The notes beneath the pieces were generated by a model, which did no database searches, had not been told where the DNA came from, and saw only the letters and a list, made by a program, of their open reading frames with translations. This document shows positions 52,546 through 63,715 of a stretch of DNA of 64,000 bases, piece after piece (the first letter of the stretch is position 1; each line of letters opens with the position of its first letter). The stretch is from Symbiodinium natans. Lineage: Eukaryota > Sar > Dinophyceae > Suessiales > Symbiodiniaceae. Both the position numbers and the translations under genes were made by a program. Where the stretch lies: the NCBI GenBank assembly GCA_905221605.1, contig CAJNDS010002546.1, positions 572,684 to 636,683 of the forward strand. Direction: 5' to 3'.

Positions 52546-55500
52546 GGTTGCAAAAGGCGGGGGAAACTCCCGGGAAGTTTCCCAAACCTTTTGCAACCTT
52601 TGAAATCTTTGAAATCTTTGAAATAGAAATTCCCGCCGGGCTTCCCCAATACTAAACCACGAGCCCGGGCTTCCCCCCAATACTAAATCACGAGCCCGGG
52701 CTTCCCCCCAATACTAAATCACGAGCCCGAGCTTCACCCCTAATACTAAATCACGAGCCCGGCCCCCAATACTAAATCACGAGCCCGGGCCTCTCCCCAA
52801 TACTAAATCACGAGCCCGGCCCTCCCCCCAATACTAAATCACGAGCCCGGGCTTCCCCCCAATACTAAATCACGAGCCCGGGCTCGTAATTTAGTATTGG
52901 GGGAATTTCTATTTCAAAGATTTCAAAGATTTCAAAGGTTGCAAAAGGCGGGTGAAACTCCCGGGAAGTTTCCCAAACCTTTTGCAACCTTTGAAATCTT
53001 TGAAATCTTTGAAATCTTTGAAATAGAAATTCCCCCCGGGCTTCCCCAATACTAAACCACGAGCCCGGGCTTCCCCCCAATACTAAATCACGAGCCCGGG
53101 CTTCCCCCCAATACTAGATCACGAGCCCGGGCTCGTAATTTAGTATTGGGGGAATTTCAAAGATTTCAAAGATTTCAAAGATTTCAAAGGTTGCAAAAGG
53201 CGGGGGAAACTCCCGGGAAGTTTCCCAAACCTTTTGCAACCTTTGAAATCTTTGAATTCTTTGAAATCTTTGAAATAGAAATTCCCCCCGGGCTTCCCCA
53301 ACACTAAACTTCCCCCCCAATACTAAATCACGAGCCCGGGCTTCCCCCCAATACTAGAGCCCGGGCTTCCCCCCAATACTAGATCACGAGCCCGGGCTCG
53401 TAATTTAGCATTGGGGGAATTTCTATTTCAAAGATTTCAAAGATTTCAAAGGTTGCAAAAGGCGGGGGAAATTCCCGGGAGTTTCCCCGCCTTTTGCAAC
53501 CTTTGAAATCTTTGAAATCTTTGAAATAGAAATTCCCCCAATACTAAATTACGAGCCCGGGCTTCCCCCCAATACTAAATCACGAGCCCGGGCTTCCCCC
53601 CAATACTAAATCACGAGCCCGGGCCCTACCCCCCAATACTAAATCACGAGCCCGGCCCTCCCCCCAATACTAAATCACGAGCCCGGGCTTCCCCCAATAC
53701 TAAATCACGAGCCCGGGCTCGTAATTTAGTATTGGGGGAATTTCTATTTCAAAGATTTCAAAGATTTCAAAGATTTCAAAGTTGCAAAAGGCGGGGGAAA
53801 CTCCCGGGAAGTTTCCCAAACCTTTTGCAACCTTTGAAATCTTTGAAATCTTTGAAATAGAAATTCCCGCCGGGCTTCCCCAATACTAAACCACGAGCCC
53901 GGGCTTCCCCCCAATACTAAATCACGAGCCCGGGCTTCCCCCCAATACTAAATCAGGAGCCCGGGCTTCACCCCTAATACTAAATCACGAGCCCGGCCCT
54001 CCCCCCAATACTAAATCACGAGCCCGGGCCTCTCCCCAACACTAAATCACGAGCCCGGCCCTCCCCCCAATACTAAATCACGAGCCCGGGCTTCCCCCCA
54101 ATACTAAATCACGAGCCCGGGCTCGTAATTTAGTATTGGGGGAATTTCTATTTCAAAGACTTCAAAGATTTCAAAGATTTCAAAGGTTGCAAAAGGCGGG
54201 GGAAACTCCCCGGAAGTTTCCCAAACCTTTTGCAACCTTTGAAATCTTTGAAATCTTTGAAATCTTTGAAATAGAAATTCTCCCCGGGCTTCCCCAATAC
54301 TAAACCACGAGCCCGGGCTTCCCCCCAATACTAAATCACGAGCCCGGGCTTCCCCCCAATACTAAATCAGGAGCCCGGGCTTCACCCCTGATACTAAATC
54401 ACGAGCCCGGCCCTCCCCCCAATACTAAATCACGAGCCCGGGCCTCCCCCCAATACTAAATCACGAGCCCGGCCCTCCCCCAAATACTAAATCACGAGCC
54501 CGGGCCTCCCCCCAATACTAAATCACGAGCCCGGGCCCGTAATTTAGTATTGGGGGAATTTCTATTTCAAAGATTTCAAAGATTTCAAAGATTTCAAAGA
54601 TTTCAAAGATTTCAAAGATTTCAAAGGTTGCAAAAGGCGGGGGAAACTCCCGGGAAGTTTCCCAAACCTTTTGCAACCTTTGAAATCTTTGAAATCTTTG
54701 AAATCTTTGAAATAGAAATTCCCGCCGGGCTTCCCCAATACTAAACCACGAGCCCGGGCTACCCCCCAATACTAAATCACGAGCCCGGGCTTCCCCCCAA
54801 TACTAAATCAGGAGCCCGGGCTTCACCCCTAATACTAAATCACGAGCCCGGCCCTCCCCCCAATACTAAATCACGAGCCCGTAAATCACGAGCCCGGGCC
54901 TCTCCCCAACACTAAATCACGAGCCCGGCCCTCCCCCCAATACTAAATCACGAGCCCGGGCTTCCCCCCAATACTAAATCACGAGCCCGGGCTCGTAATT
55001 TAGTATTGGGGGAATTTCTATTTCAAAGATTTCAAAGATTTCAAAGATTTCAAAGGTTGCAAAAGGTTTGGGAAACTTCCCGGGAGTTTCCCCCGCCTTT
55101 TGCAACCTTTGAAATCTTTGAAATGATTGAAATCTTTGAAATAGAAATTCCCCCCGGGCCTCCGCAATATTAAATCACGAGCCCGGCCCTCCCCCCAATA
55201 CTAAATCACGAGCCCGCGCTTCCCCCCAATACTAAATCACGAGCCCGGCCCTTCCCCCCAATACTAAATCACGAGCCCGGGCTTCCCCCCAATACTAGAT
55301 CACGAGCCCGGGCTCGTAATTTAGCATTGGGGGAATTTCTATTTCAAAGATTTCAAAGATTTCAAAGGTTGCAAAAGGTTTGGGAAACTTCCTGGGAGTT
55401 TCCCCCGCCTTTTGCAACCTTTGAAATCTTTGAAATCTTTGAAATCTTTGAAATAGAAATTCCCCCAATACTAAATTACGAGCCCGGGCTCGTGATTTAG

Positions 55501-58500
55501 TATTGGGGGGAGGCCCGGGCTCGTGATTTAGTATTTGGGGGAGGGCCGGGCTCGTGATTTAGTATTGGGGGGAGGCCCGGGCTCGTGATTTAGTATTGGG
55601 GGGAGGGCCGGGCTCGTGATTTAGTATTAGGGGGGAAGCCCGGGCTCCTGATTTAGTATTGGGGGGAAGCCCGGGCTCGTGATTTAGTATTGGGGGGAAG
55701 CCCGGGCTCGTGGTTTAGTATTGGGGAAGCCCGGGGGGAATTTCTATTTCAAAGATTTCAAAGATTTCAAAGATTTCAAAGGTTGCAAAAGGTTTGGGAA
55801 ACTTCCCGGGAGTTTCCCCCGCCTTTTGCAACCTTTGAAATCTTTGAAATCTTTGAAGTCTTTGAAATAGAAATTCCCCCAATACTAAATTACGAGCCCG
55901 GGCTCGTGATTTAGTATTGGGGGGAAGCCCGGGCTCGTGATTTAGTATTGGGGGGAGGGCCGGGCTCGTGGTTTAGTATTGGGGGGAGGCCCGGGCTCGT
56001 GATTTAGTATTGGGGGGAGGGCCGGGCTCGTGATTTAGTATTAGGGGTGAAGCCCGGGCTCGTGATTTCGTATTGGGGGGAAGCCCGGGCTCGTGATTTA
56101 GTATGGGGGGAAGCCCGGGCTCGTGATTTAGTATTGGGGAAATTTCTATTTCAAAGATTTCAATCATTTCAAAGATTTCAAAGGTTGCAAAGGTTTGCAA
56201 AAGGTTTGGGAATTCCCGGGGAGTTTTCCCCAGCCTTTGGCAACCTTTGAAATCTTTGAAATTATTTGAAATTCTTGAAATAGAAATTCCCCCATACTAA
56301 ATTACGAGCCGGGCTCGTGATTTAGTATTGGGGGGAGGGCCGGGCTCGTGATTTAGTATTGGGGGGAAGCCCGGGCTCGTGATTTAGTATTGGGGGGAAG
56401 CCCGGGCTCGTGATTTAGTATTGGGGGGAAGCCCGGGCTCGTAATTTAGTATTGGGGGAATTTCTATTTCAAAGATTTCAAAGATTTCAAAGATTTCAAA
56501 GGTTGCAAAAGGCGGGGAAACTCCCGGGAATTTCCCCCGCCTTTTGCAACCTTTGAAATCTTTGAAATCTTTGAAATAGAAATTCCCCCAATGCTAAATT
56601 ACGAGCCCGGGCTCGTGATCTAGTATTGGGGGGAAGCCCGGGCTCGTGATTTAGTATTGGGGGGGAAGCCCGGGCTCGTGGTTTAGTGTTGGGGAAGCCC
56701 GGGGGGAATTTCTATTTCAAAGATTTCAAAGAATTCAAAGATTTCAAAGGTTGCAAAAGGTTTGGGAAACTTCCCGGGAGTTTCCCCCGCCTTTTGCAAC
56801 CTTTGAAATCTTTGAAATCTTTGAAATCTTTGTTCCCCCAATACTAAATTACGAGCCCGGGCTCGTGATCTAGTATTGGGGGGAAGCCCGGGCTCGTGAT
56901 TTAGCATTGGGGGGAAGCCCGGGCTCGTGGTTTAGTATTGGGGAAGCCCGGGGGGAATTTCTATTTCAAAGATTTCAAAGATTTCAAAGATTTCAAAGGT
57001 TGCAAAAGGTTTGGGAAACTTCCCGGGAGTTTCCCCCGCCTTTTGCAACCTTTGAAATCTTTGAAATCTTTGAAATCTTTGAAATAAAAATTCCCCCAAT
57101 ACTAAATTACGAGCCCGGGCTCGTGATTTAGTATTGGGGGGAAATCCGGGCTCGTGATTTAGTATTGGGGGGAGGGCCGGGCTCGTGATTTAGTATTGGG
57201 GAGAGGCCTGGGCTCGTGATTTAGTATTGGGGGGAGGGCCGGGCTCGTGATTTAGTATTAGGGGTGAAGCCCGGGCTCGTGATTTAGTATTGGTGGGAAG
57301 CCCGGGCTCGTGATTTAGTATTGGGGGGAAGCCCGGGCTCGTGGTTTAGTATTGGGGAAGCCCGGCGGGAATTTCTATTTCAAAGATTTCAAAGATTTCA
57401 AAGGTTGCAAAAGGTTTGGGAAACTTCCCGGGAGTTTCCCCCGCCTTTTGCAACCTTTGAAATCTTTGACATCTTTGAAATCTTTGAAATAGAAATTTCC
57501 CCAATACTAAATTACAAGCCCGGGCTCGTGATTTAGTATTGGGGGGAGGCCCGGGCTCGTGATTTAGTATTTGGGGGAGGGCCGGGCTCGTGATTTAGTA
57601 TTGGGGGGAGGCCCGGGCTCGTGATTTAGTATTGGGGGGAGGGCCGGGCTCGTGATTTAGTATTAGGGGTGAAGCCCGGGCTCGTGATTTCGTATTGGGG
57701 GGAAGCCCGGGCTCGTGATTTAGTATTGGGGGGAAGCCCGGGCTCGTGGTTTAGTATTGGGGAAGCCCGGGGGGAATTTCTATTTCAAAGATTTCAAAGG
57801 TTGCAAAAGGTTTGGGAAACTTCCCGGGAGTTTCCCCCGCCTTTTGCAACCTTTGAAATCTTTGAAATCTTTGAAATCTTTGAAATAGAAATTCCCCCAA
57901 TACTAAATTACGAGCCCGGGCTCGTGATTTAGTATTGGGGGGAGGCCCGGGCTCGTGATTTAGTATTTGGGGGAGGGCCGGGCTCGTGATTTAGTATTGG
58001 GGGGAGGCCCGGGCTCGTGATTTAGTATTGGGGGGAGGGCCGGGCTCGTGATTTAGTATTAGGGGTGAAGCCCGGGCTCGTGATTTCGTATTGGGGGGAA
58101 GCCCGGGCTCGTGATTTAGTATTGGGGGAAGCCCGGGCTCGTGGTTTAGTATTGGGGAAGCCCGGGGGGAATTTCTATTTCAAAGATTTCAAAGATTTCA
58201 AAGGTTGCAAAAGGTTTGGGAAACTTCCCGGGAGTTTCCCCCGCCTTTTGCAACCTTTGAAATCTTTGAAATCTTTGAAATCTTTGAAATAAAAATTCCC
58301 CCAATACTAAATTACGAGCCCGGGCTCGTGATTTAGAATTGGGGGGAAGCCCGGGCTCGTGATTTAGTATTGGGGGGAAGGGCCGGGCTCGTGATTTAGT
58401 ATTGGGGGGAGGCCCGGGCTCGTGATTTAGTGTTGGGGGGAAGCCCGGGCTCGTGATTTAGTGTTGGGGGGAAGCCCGGGCTCGTGATTTAGTATTGGGG

Positions 58501-59390
58501 GGAAGCCCGGGCTCGTAATTTAGTATTGGGGGAATTTTTATTTCAAAGATTTCAAAGATTTCAAAGGTTGCAAAAGGCGGGGAAACTCCCGGGAATTTCC
58601 CCCGCCTTTTGCAACCTTTGAAATCTTTGAAATCTTTGAAATAGAAATTCCCCCAATGCTAAATTACGAGCCCGGGCTCGTGATTTAGTATTGGGGGGAA
58701 GCCCGGGCTCGTGATTTAGTATTGGGGGGAGGGCCGGGCTCGTGATTTAGTATTGGGGGGAGGGCCGGGCTCGTGATTTTGTATTGGGGGGAAGCCCGGG
58801 CTCGTGATTTAGTATTGGGGGGAAGCCCGGGCTCGTGATTTAGTATTGGGGGGAGGGCCGGGCTCGTGATTTAGTATTGGGGGGAGGCCCGGGCTCGTGA
58901 TTTAGTATTGGGGGGAGGGCTGGGCTCGTGATTTAGTATTAGGGGTGAAGCCCGGGCTCGTGATTTAATATTGGGGGGAAGCCCGGGCTCGTGATTTAGT
59001 ATTGGGGCTCGTGGTTTAGTATTGGGGAAGCCCGGGGGGAATTTCTATTTCAAAGATTTCAAAGATTTCAAAGATTTCAAAGGTTGCAAAAGGTTTGGGA
59101 AACTTCCCGGGAGTTTCCCTCGCCTTTTGCAACCTTTGAAATCTTTGAAATCTTTGAAATAGAAATTCCCCCAATACTAAATTACGAGCCCGGGCTCGTG
59201 ATTTAGTATTGGGGGGAAGCCCGGGCTCGTGATTTAGTATTGGGGGGAAGCGCGGGCTCGTGATTTAGTATTGGGGGGAAGCGCGGGCTCGTGATTTAGT
59301 ATTGGGGGGAGGGCCGGGCTCGTGATTTAGTATTGGGGGGAGGCCCGGGCTCGTGATTCAGTATTGGGGGGAAGCCCGGGCTAGGCCTCC
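52545..59390. repeat. Array of about 19 long hairpins and GAGCCCGGGCTC-type spacer repeats
   Basis: Each hairpin has arms built of CTATTTCAAAGATTTCAAAG words (two to six AGATTTCAA units), then GGTTGCAAAAGG, a CCCGGGA-type centre, and the inverse. They start near 52545, 52905, 53150, 53417, 53738, 54143, 54555, 55013, 55334, 55738, 56146, 56455, 56706, 56956, 57371, 57776, 58169, 58534 and 59040. Between them are about 30-bp spacer repeats: left of 55486 as CAATACTAAATCACGAGCCC, right of it as the inverse. The flip is at the palindrome AGCCCGGGCT (55481-55490). Hairpin centres also have a polarity (GGCGGGGGAAACT.. versus GGTTTGGGAAACT..) that changes near 55050. Frames through the array repeat the same peptide and are not genes. 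Confidence 0.9.
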
Positions 59391-59409
59391 AATACTAAAC
59401 AAAGAGGCT

Positions 59410-59456
59410 ACCTCACATTATACCTAAAGGTCCTTCGTACATAGTTACTATAGGTA
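59410..59456 (-). repeat. 47-bp edge repeat, right copy
   Basis: Inverse of 46786-46832, including CACATTATACCTAAAGGTCC. It begins about 20 bp after the last spacer repeat of the hairpin array. Confidence 0.8.
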
Positions 59457-59732
59457 GGACTCTGGGGTCCTGGCCCTCCATTTCCTGCATCGGAACTGCC
59501 ACCCTCTCGCGCGCCGTCGCCAGCGATCCACTGGCTTCCACCCCCCTTCCCTTAGGATGGCCAGGACTAGGAAATCTGAATATCTGACAGCCCTGGTAAA
59601 AGGGCCCGCCCTTCGGCTGCATAATGCTCTGAACGTATAATGGAGGTGCCAGATTTCAGGGCTCTGCATTTTGCAACGGTAGAAAAAGGAAGCTCCACAA
59701 CAAAAAAGACAAGAAAAGCACCTTGGCCTGTC

Positions 59733-60697
59733 TTAAGTAAAGGCATCCGTCGCTGCAGCTCGGGCGCCGTCGCCCTTGTAGGGTATGTAACGCCGAGGGC
59801 GCCGTCGTCGACCGTTCGGTGCTTGAGAGCCGTAGGCATTCGGGTCATAGCCTCGGGATGCTACGGAATCCATGCCGAGAGCGACTGGAAACTTCGAAGT
59901 CTTCCCCGGTTGCTGCCAGGGTCCTTCAGGCCCGTAGCGGTCATAGTCATCATAGTCACTGCCTGCATAGCCGCCGTAATGGCCTCTGCCATAGCGTCTG
60001 CCTGTGAGGTTTAGACCCCAGGGCTACGAACCTACCGGGCTCCTCAATGTGTTCATTTTGCTCAAAATTGCCATTGCTGCGACATACTTCACGTGAGGTC
60101 TCCGCACCCGTATACTGCTTACAGAGCACAAGCAAGGCATCCAATTACTCCAAGGTGTAGCCGGGGGGCATTTCAGCCAACAGGGCTTTTCTGGCTTCCT
60201 ATAACCAGTGTCACCGTGGACATGCATCTTCAAACCTCATGTGGAAACCCGGTGCTTGCCTGCGGGTCCGTGAGGCCCGAATGGCCCTCGCCGCCCAGCG
60301 GGCCCGTGCTGCCCTGACTTCGGAAGGATGCATGGCTTCGGGATGTTTGCGGGTGCATGGCGTAGCGTAGCTGTCGAGCTTTCGAGAAAACAATGAACCA
60401 TAGAGTTGCTTACCTTGTGCTTTCTGATCATAAAGAGAAACGATTTTCTGGACCGGACATGCAAACCGTCCAAACAGTCTCCTGGACAATCAAAGTGAAG
60501 CCTGCATGATGGCAACCGTGACAACAACATGTCGCATGTCAAGGCACCAGAACACGAACTGCCCACACTGCCCCGGTCCGCCCGAAGGGCCCAGTCCTGC
60601 ACCGCCATTCTCGAGATCCTCGGCCTCCTCCAACATAGCCTCTTCAGGCCCGTTGAGCAGAGGGATGTTTCCGTGGACCCTCGGCATCAACTGTCGT
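59733..60697 (-). CDS. C-terminal part of a Gly/Tyr-rich protein, three exons
   Basis: The last exon (60001 down to 59733, TAA) follows CCTCACAG and reads RRYGRGHYGGYAGSDYDDYD.. RGYDPNAYGSQAPNGRRRRP.., a Gly/Tyr/Arg-rich sequence of the type seen in RNA-binding or structural low-complexity tails. The exon before it (about 60370-60260) carries GXX triplets (GQHGPAGRRGPFGPHGPAG) and joins in phase by a GC donor (GCAAGC); the donor-side GCAA and acceptor-side GCAG resemble a decayed duplication. A further upstream exon (about 60697-60569) reads EEAEDLENGGAGLGPSGGPG, but its join is uncertain. No start codon found; the first part could lie in 60.7-61.0 kb or be missing. Specific function unknown. 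Confidence 0.55.
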
Positions 60698-60779
60698 CTG
60701 CATACTCCCCAAGATTGAAGCCACCAAGAAGGATCTCGAAAACGCAGGCACAGCATCAAGCATACACGCATACAAACAT

Positions 60780-60880
60780 ACACTATATATACACATACAT
60801 ATACGTGTGTATCTCTCTCTCTATCCCTCTCTCTGTGTCTGCGTGTGTACGTATATGCACGTATTTATGTATAGTCAAGC
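60780..60880. repeat. Low-complexity TA, CT and GT microsatellites
   Basis: ACACATACATATACGTGTGT and TCTCTCTCTCTATCCCTCTC words, between the two minus-strand genes. Nothing coding seen from 60700 to 61020. Confidence 0.7.
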
Positions 60881-61020
60881 CCTGAGCAGTCGACCTCGGA
60901 AGCAAGGAAAAGACTGCTGCATGTAAAAGTCGGCCATTTTTGACACCGACGTGCTTTTGAAAAAAACATGGTGGCCAGTTGGCAACCAGTTGGACCTTGC
61001 CAACGAACGAGGCAGGATAA

Positions 61021-62766
61021 CTAATTGCTCGACCTGCGGTGCAAGCAGCCGTTGCATGAGCAATCGGAGTTGTGTTGGTAGAAGATCCGGAACCTCACGA
61101 GAACTTGCGGATCTTTGAACACAACAAACTCCTTATGGTCCAACAGCCCTCCTTCTGCTTTCGTTGATACTGCCACGGAATCGTGGGCTGTCCCGTCATC
61201 GCGCTGCGGTGCGCGAATCTGGTCTTTTCCTCCAACATCGCTACTGTTCCTCACGACTTTGCTGTCTCCTAGCAGCACACGCGAAACCAGTATGCATCTC
61301 TCACCTTCAGGATGGCGGCACCGACGGAAGTCCTCATTGCGGGCGCGCTCACACATATGACAAGTCGTGTAGAGATCAGACTTGGAGGCGTTCTGCGCGA
61401 AGTACACACCCCTGCCGAACATCGCCCCTGCTGACTCTCCACCACGCTGAGCATCAAAGCCCCGAGCGATGATCTGCTCTGCATTGTGCCAACAGGTACC
61501 ATGATAGAGTAAGTACTCGTTCATGTCCACCCAGCCCGCTTGGGCCTCGCACTTGAAGGCAGAAATGCCAGCAATCGGAGAGCAGCCACGGCTGTCTTCA
61601 CTCGCCCTCATGCGACGCGCTGCTTCATAGAGCAGCTGATTTGCAGGTTGGAGCACCTCCTCGATGCGTGTCACAGACACCCTTGCTGGATCGCACCAAA
61701 CGTTCGAGTCCATGCGCAAACGATGGGTGACTATGGATGCGTGAAACTGCTCCAGGAGGGCAACATGCTTTGGATCATCAACGTCCAAGCTTCTGCAGAA
61801 GCTTTTGGGCGAGTCATCAAGTAGCTTTGGCGGAAGTTGGGAAAGGATTGCCGTGTAATGCCTTTGCCTCTCTTGCTTCAGTGCGGACTGAAGCTTTTCG
61901 AGCGTATGCAGAGTTGCCTCCCATGAAGCAGACTGCTCTGCGTGAGCCTCCTCCATCTCGTCTATCGTCCGCTTGTGACAAGCGATCTCTTCCTCCAAAT
62001 CAAGGATCGCTTGAGCTTTGTTCTGGTTATCTGCTTTCAGCACTCGGATCTCCTCCTCGAACCAAATAACCTCTTCAGCCTTCTTGATGATTTCAACACT
62101 CAACTGCCCGTTCTCTCCACGCAAGTCCTGAATCTCTGCAGTCATCTTTTGCACGGCATCTGCGTGCAGCAAAATTTCTCGTCTGCGTATAGCACGAGTC
62201 TTCCTTGTCTCCACATTTGTCTGCGTCATGACGGACAGGTTGATGCGATAATCAAAGCCCGAGGTACGGAGAATCAGCTCTGACAATTTGCTCCCGTGTG
62301 CTTCTTCTAAAGACTTCTCTGCATGAGGGAGATATCGTCTCCACGAGCCCGGTTCTTGCTCCAGATACTCCCAGCAGGCAACTGTCTTATCTCTGCCAGA
62401 GGCTTCGGAGCATGACCATGTACCTAGGCCATCCACAAGAGACCCGATGAACTCCTGTTCTTTCTGAAGCATCTGGGTCTTATCAGCCAATTTCTTCTTC
62501 AGGCCTGTGTTGGAGCTGCGCATCTGATTTAGCTGACTCAAGAGGCCTTCGTTGCGTTGGCTCAACATGCGCACCTCAGCGAGGGCTTGGCGAAGCTCAT
62601 CCTGAAGCTCTGCCGGAACATCCTTTTTGCCACTCGCAACATCCTCTTTGAGGGTTTGCTCTTCGATGTCATCCTTCGCCGTCTCCAAACTCTCCAAGCT
62701 GCACACTTCAGCTTCGGCTTGAAGCCGCCGTCGCCTTCTGTTTTTCTTGTTCTTGCTGATTGCCAT
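61021..62766 (-). CDS. WWE, coiled-coil and PARP catalytic-domain protein (ADP-ribosyltransferase)
   Basis: Single open frame of 581 codons from ATG at 62766 (MAISKNKKNRRRRR). The frame stays open 25 codons upstream, but a GGACTTCAG acceptor eight bases before this ATG suits spliced-leader trans-splicing, so I start here. Residues about 50-105 and 200-305 are heptad-like coiled coil. About 120-197 is a WWE domain (WEYLEQEPGSWRRYLP.. FDYRINLSVMTQTNVETRKT.. AIRR), which binds poly- or iso-ADP-ribose. About 320-565 is the PARP catalytic domain: H422 in YLLYHGTCWHNAEQII, Y455 in AMFGRGVYFAQNASKSDLY, and E546 in DHKEFVVFKDPQVLVRF, the H-Y-E triad of poly-ADP-ribosylating enzymes. A Cys-rich tail (CSCNGCLHRRSSN) ends it. 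No introns, in contrast to every plus-strand gene here. Confidence 0.92.
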   Translation of the reverse strand: MAISKNKKNRRRRRLQAEAEVCSLESLETAKDDIEEQTLKEDVASGKKDVPAELQDELRQALAEVRMLSQRNEGLLSQLNQMRSSNTGLKKKLADKTQMLQKEQEFIGSLVDGLGTWSCSEASGRDKTVACWEYLEQEPGSWRRYLPHAEKSLEEAHGSKLSELILRTSGFDYRINLSVMTQTNVETRKTRAIRRREILLHADAVQKMTAEIQDLRGENGQLSVEIIKKAEEVIWFEEEIRVLKADNQNKAQAILDLEEEIACHKRTIDEMEEAHAEQSASWEATLHTLEKLQSALKQERQRHYTAILSQLPPKLLDDSPKSFCRSLDVDDPKHVALLEQFHASIVTHRLRMDSNVWCDPARVSVTRIEEVLQPANQLLYEAARRMRASEDSRGCSPIAGISAFKCEAQAGWVDMNEYLLYHGTCWHNAEQIIARGFDAQRGGESAGAMFGRGVYFAQNASKSDLYTTCHMCERARNEDFRRCRHPEGERCILVSRVLLGDSKVVRNSSDVGGKDQIRAPQRDDGTAHDSVAVSTKAEGGLLDHKEFVVFKDPQVLVRFRIFYQHNSDCSCNGCLHRRSSN

Positions 62767-63566
62767 GGCACCCGCTGAAGTCCAAACCCTATCAACGTAC
62801 GTAAGTATATGCATCAGAAATACTGATTGCGCGCTGTTCACTCTGTTAAGGCGACGGACATGTACTGTTCATCTAGCACGAATGACGGACTACATGCGCT
62901 AGCCCTGTCCAAGAATGAACACAGCAGCACCAAGCTTTTTCAGATCATTTTCAGCCACCCACATGTGCAGTTTGTACTCGGGCGGAAATCGGACCGGCCT
63001 CGTCTATGGGCTTTCCAGACCTCTTGGCGCGCTCCATAGCGAGGGCTTTGGCCTCACTCGGAAGGTTGAAACTCATGAAGCTCTCTCTCCCTCTCTTCAT
63101 TTTCTTCTTCTTCTTCTGGCCAGCGAAGAGGCCCTGCCATGGGCAACCCCGGCCACGATGGCGGGCGCTCTCTCTCTCCCTCTTCTAATTCTTCTCCACG
63201 CCTAAGAGGGCCCCCCGGCTCTCTCGCTCTCTCTGTCTCTGTCTCTGTCTCTGTCTCTGTCTCTGTGTTTGCATCGACGTGGCAAATCAGCAGACTTCTA
63301 GAATCATAGGTGCATTTGTTCAGGAGTTGACAGATACACCCGCACGCGAAACAAAGATTGCATTGAGCCTCATGGAGCTCGCAACTGGCGTTTTTTTCGT
63401 GCGCATGCTTGGACAGGGTAGCTGGTTTGCTTGGGGTTTGGGTTCAACCTTAACCCCAAACCTCTGCAAGAGGCGACTGCGCAACCGAATTCAACAACAT
63501 CCTGCAGAAAGGTTTCAATCCAAAGCCCTTAAAATCCAGATGCTGACTACACTCGCCACTAAACAG
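62767..63566. other. Region upstream of the PARP-family gene
   Basis: Contains CT/TTC-rich stretches (63080-63120) and a GTCTCT microsatellite (63220-63265) followed by TTTGCATCGACGTGGCAAA, which resembles TGCCTCGATGTGGCAAAG of the 47-52 kb array. A plus frame at 63279-63614 has no recognised domain. No clear promoter motif seen; dinoflagellate promoters usually lack a TATA box. Confidence 0.35.
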
Positions 63567-63715
63567 GGGGCCTGGAGTGCATCGCGGAGCTCCGGCGAGA
63601 GTACGCGGACCTGATGCGACACAGCGCCAAAACCCCTGCAGCGAGTTCACGTCTAGAGGCTGGGTACATGAGAGCACAAGTCATTATGCAGACACATGAA
63701 TACATCAATGAATGA
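63567..63715 (+). CDS. Probable terminal exon of a plus-strand gene, unknown product
   Basis: After an AAACAG acceptor the frame reads GLECIAELRREYADLMRHSA then KTPAASSRLEAGYMRAQVIM and stops (TGA) after THEYINE. Third-position GC is high and the composition is alpha-helical. No upstream exon could be joined. It points away from the PARP-family gene, so either a gene starts between 62.8 and 63.5 kb or this is a displaced exon. Confidence 0.4.

Noticed and set aside
52367-58292. Repeated peptide with EFLFQRFQRFQRFQRLQKVW and FEIFEIFEIEIP
   Set aside because: It is simply the two arms of each hairpin read through; it occurs on whichever strand the array is oriented and has no independent coding evidence.
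52620-59390. Possible CRISPR-like array (regular short repeats)
   Set aside because: Spacers are not unique, unit lengths vary, the repeats are nested palindromes, and the context is eukaryotic.
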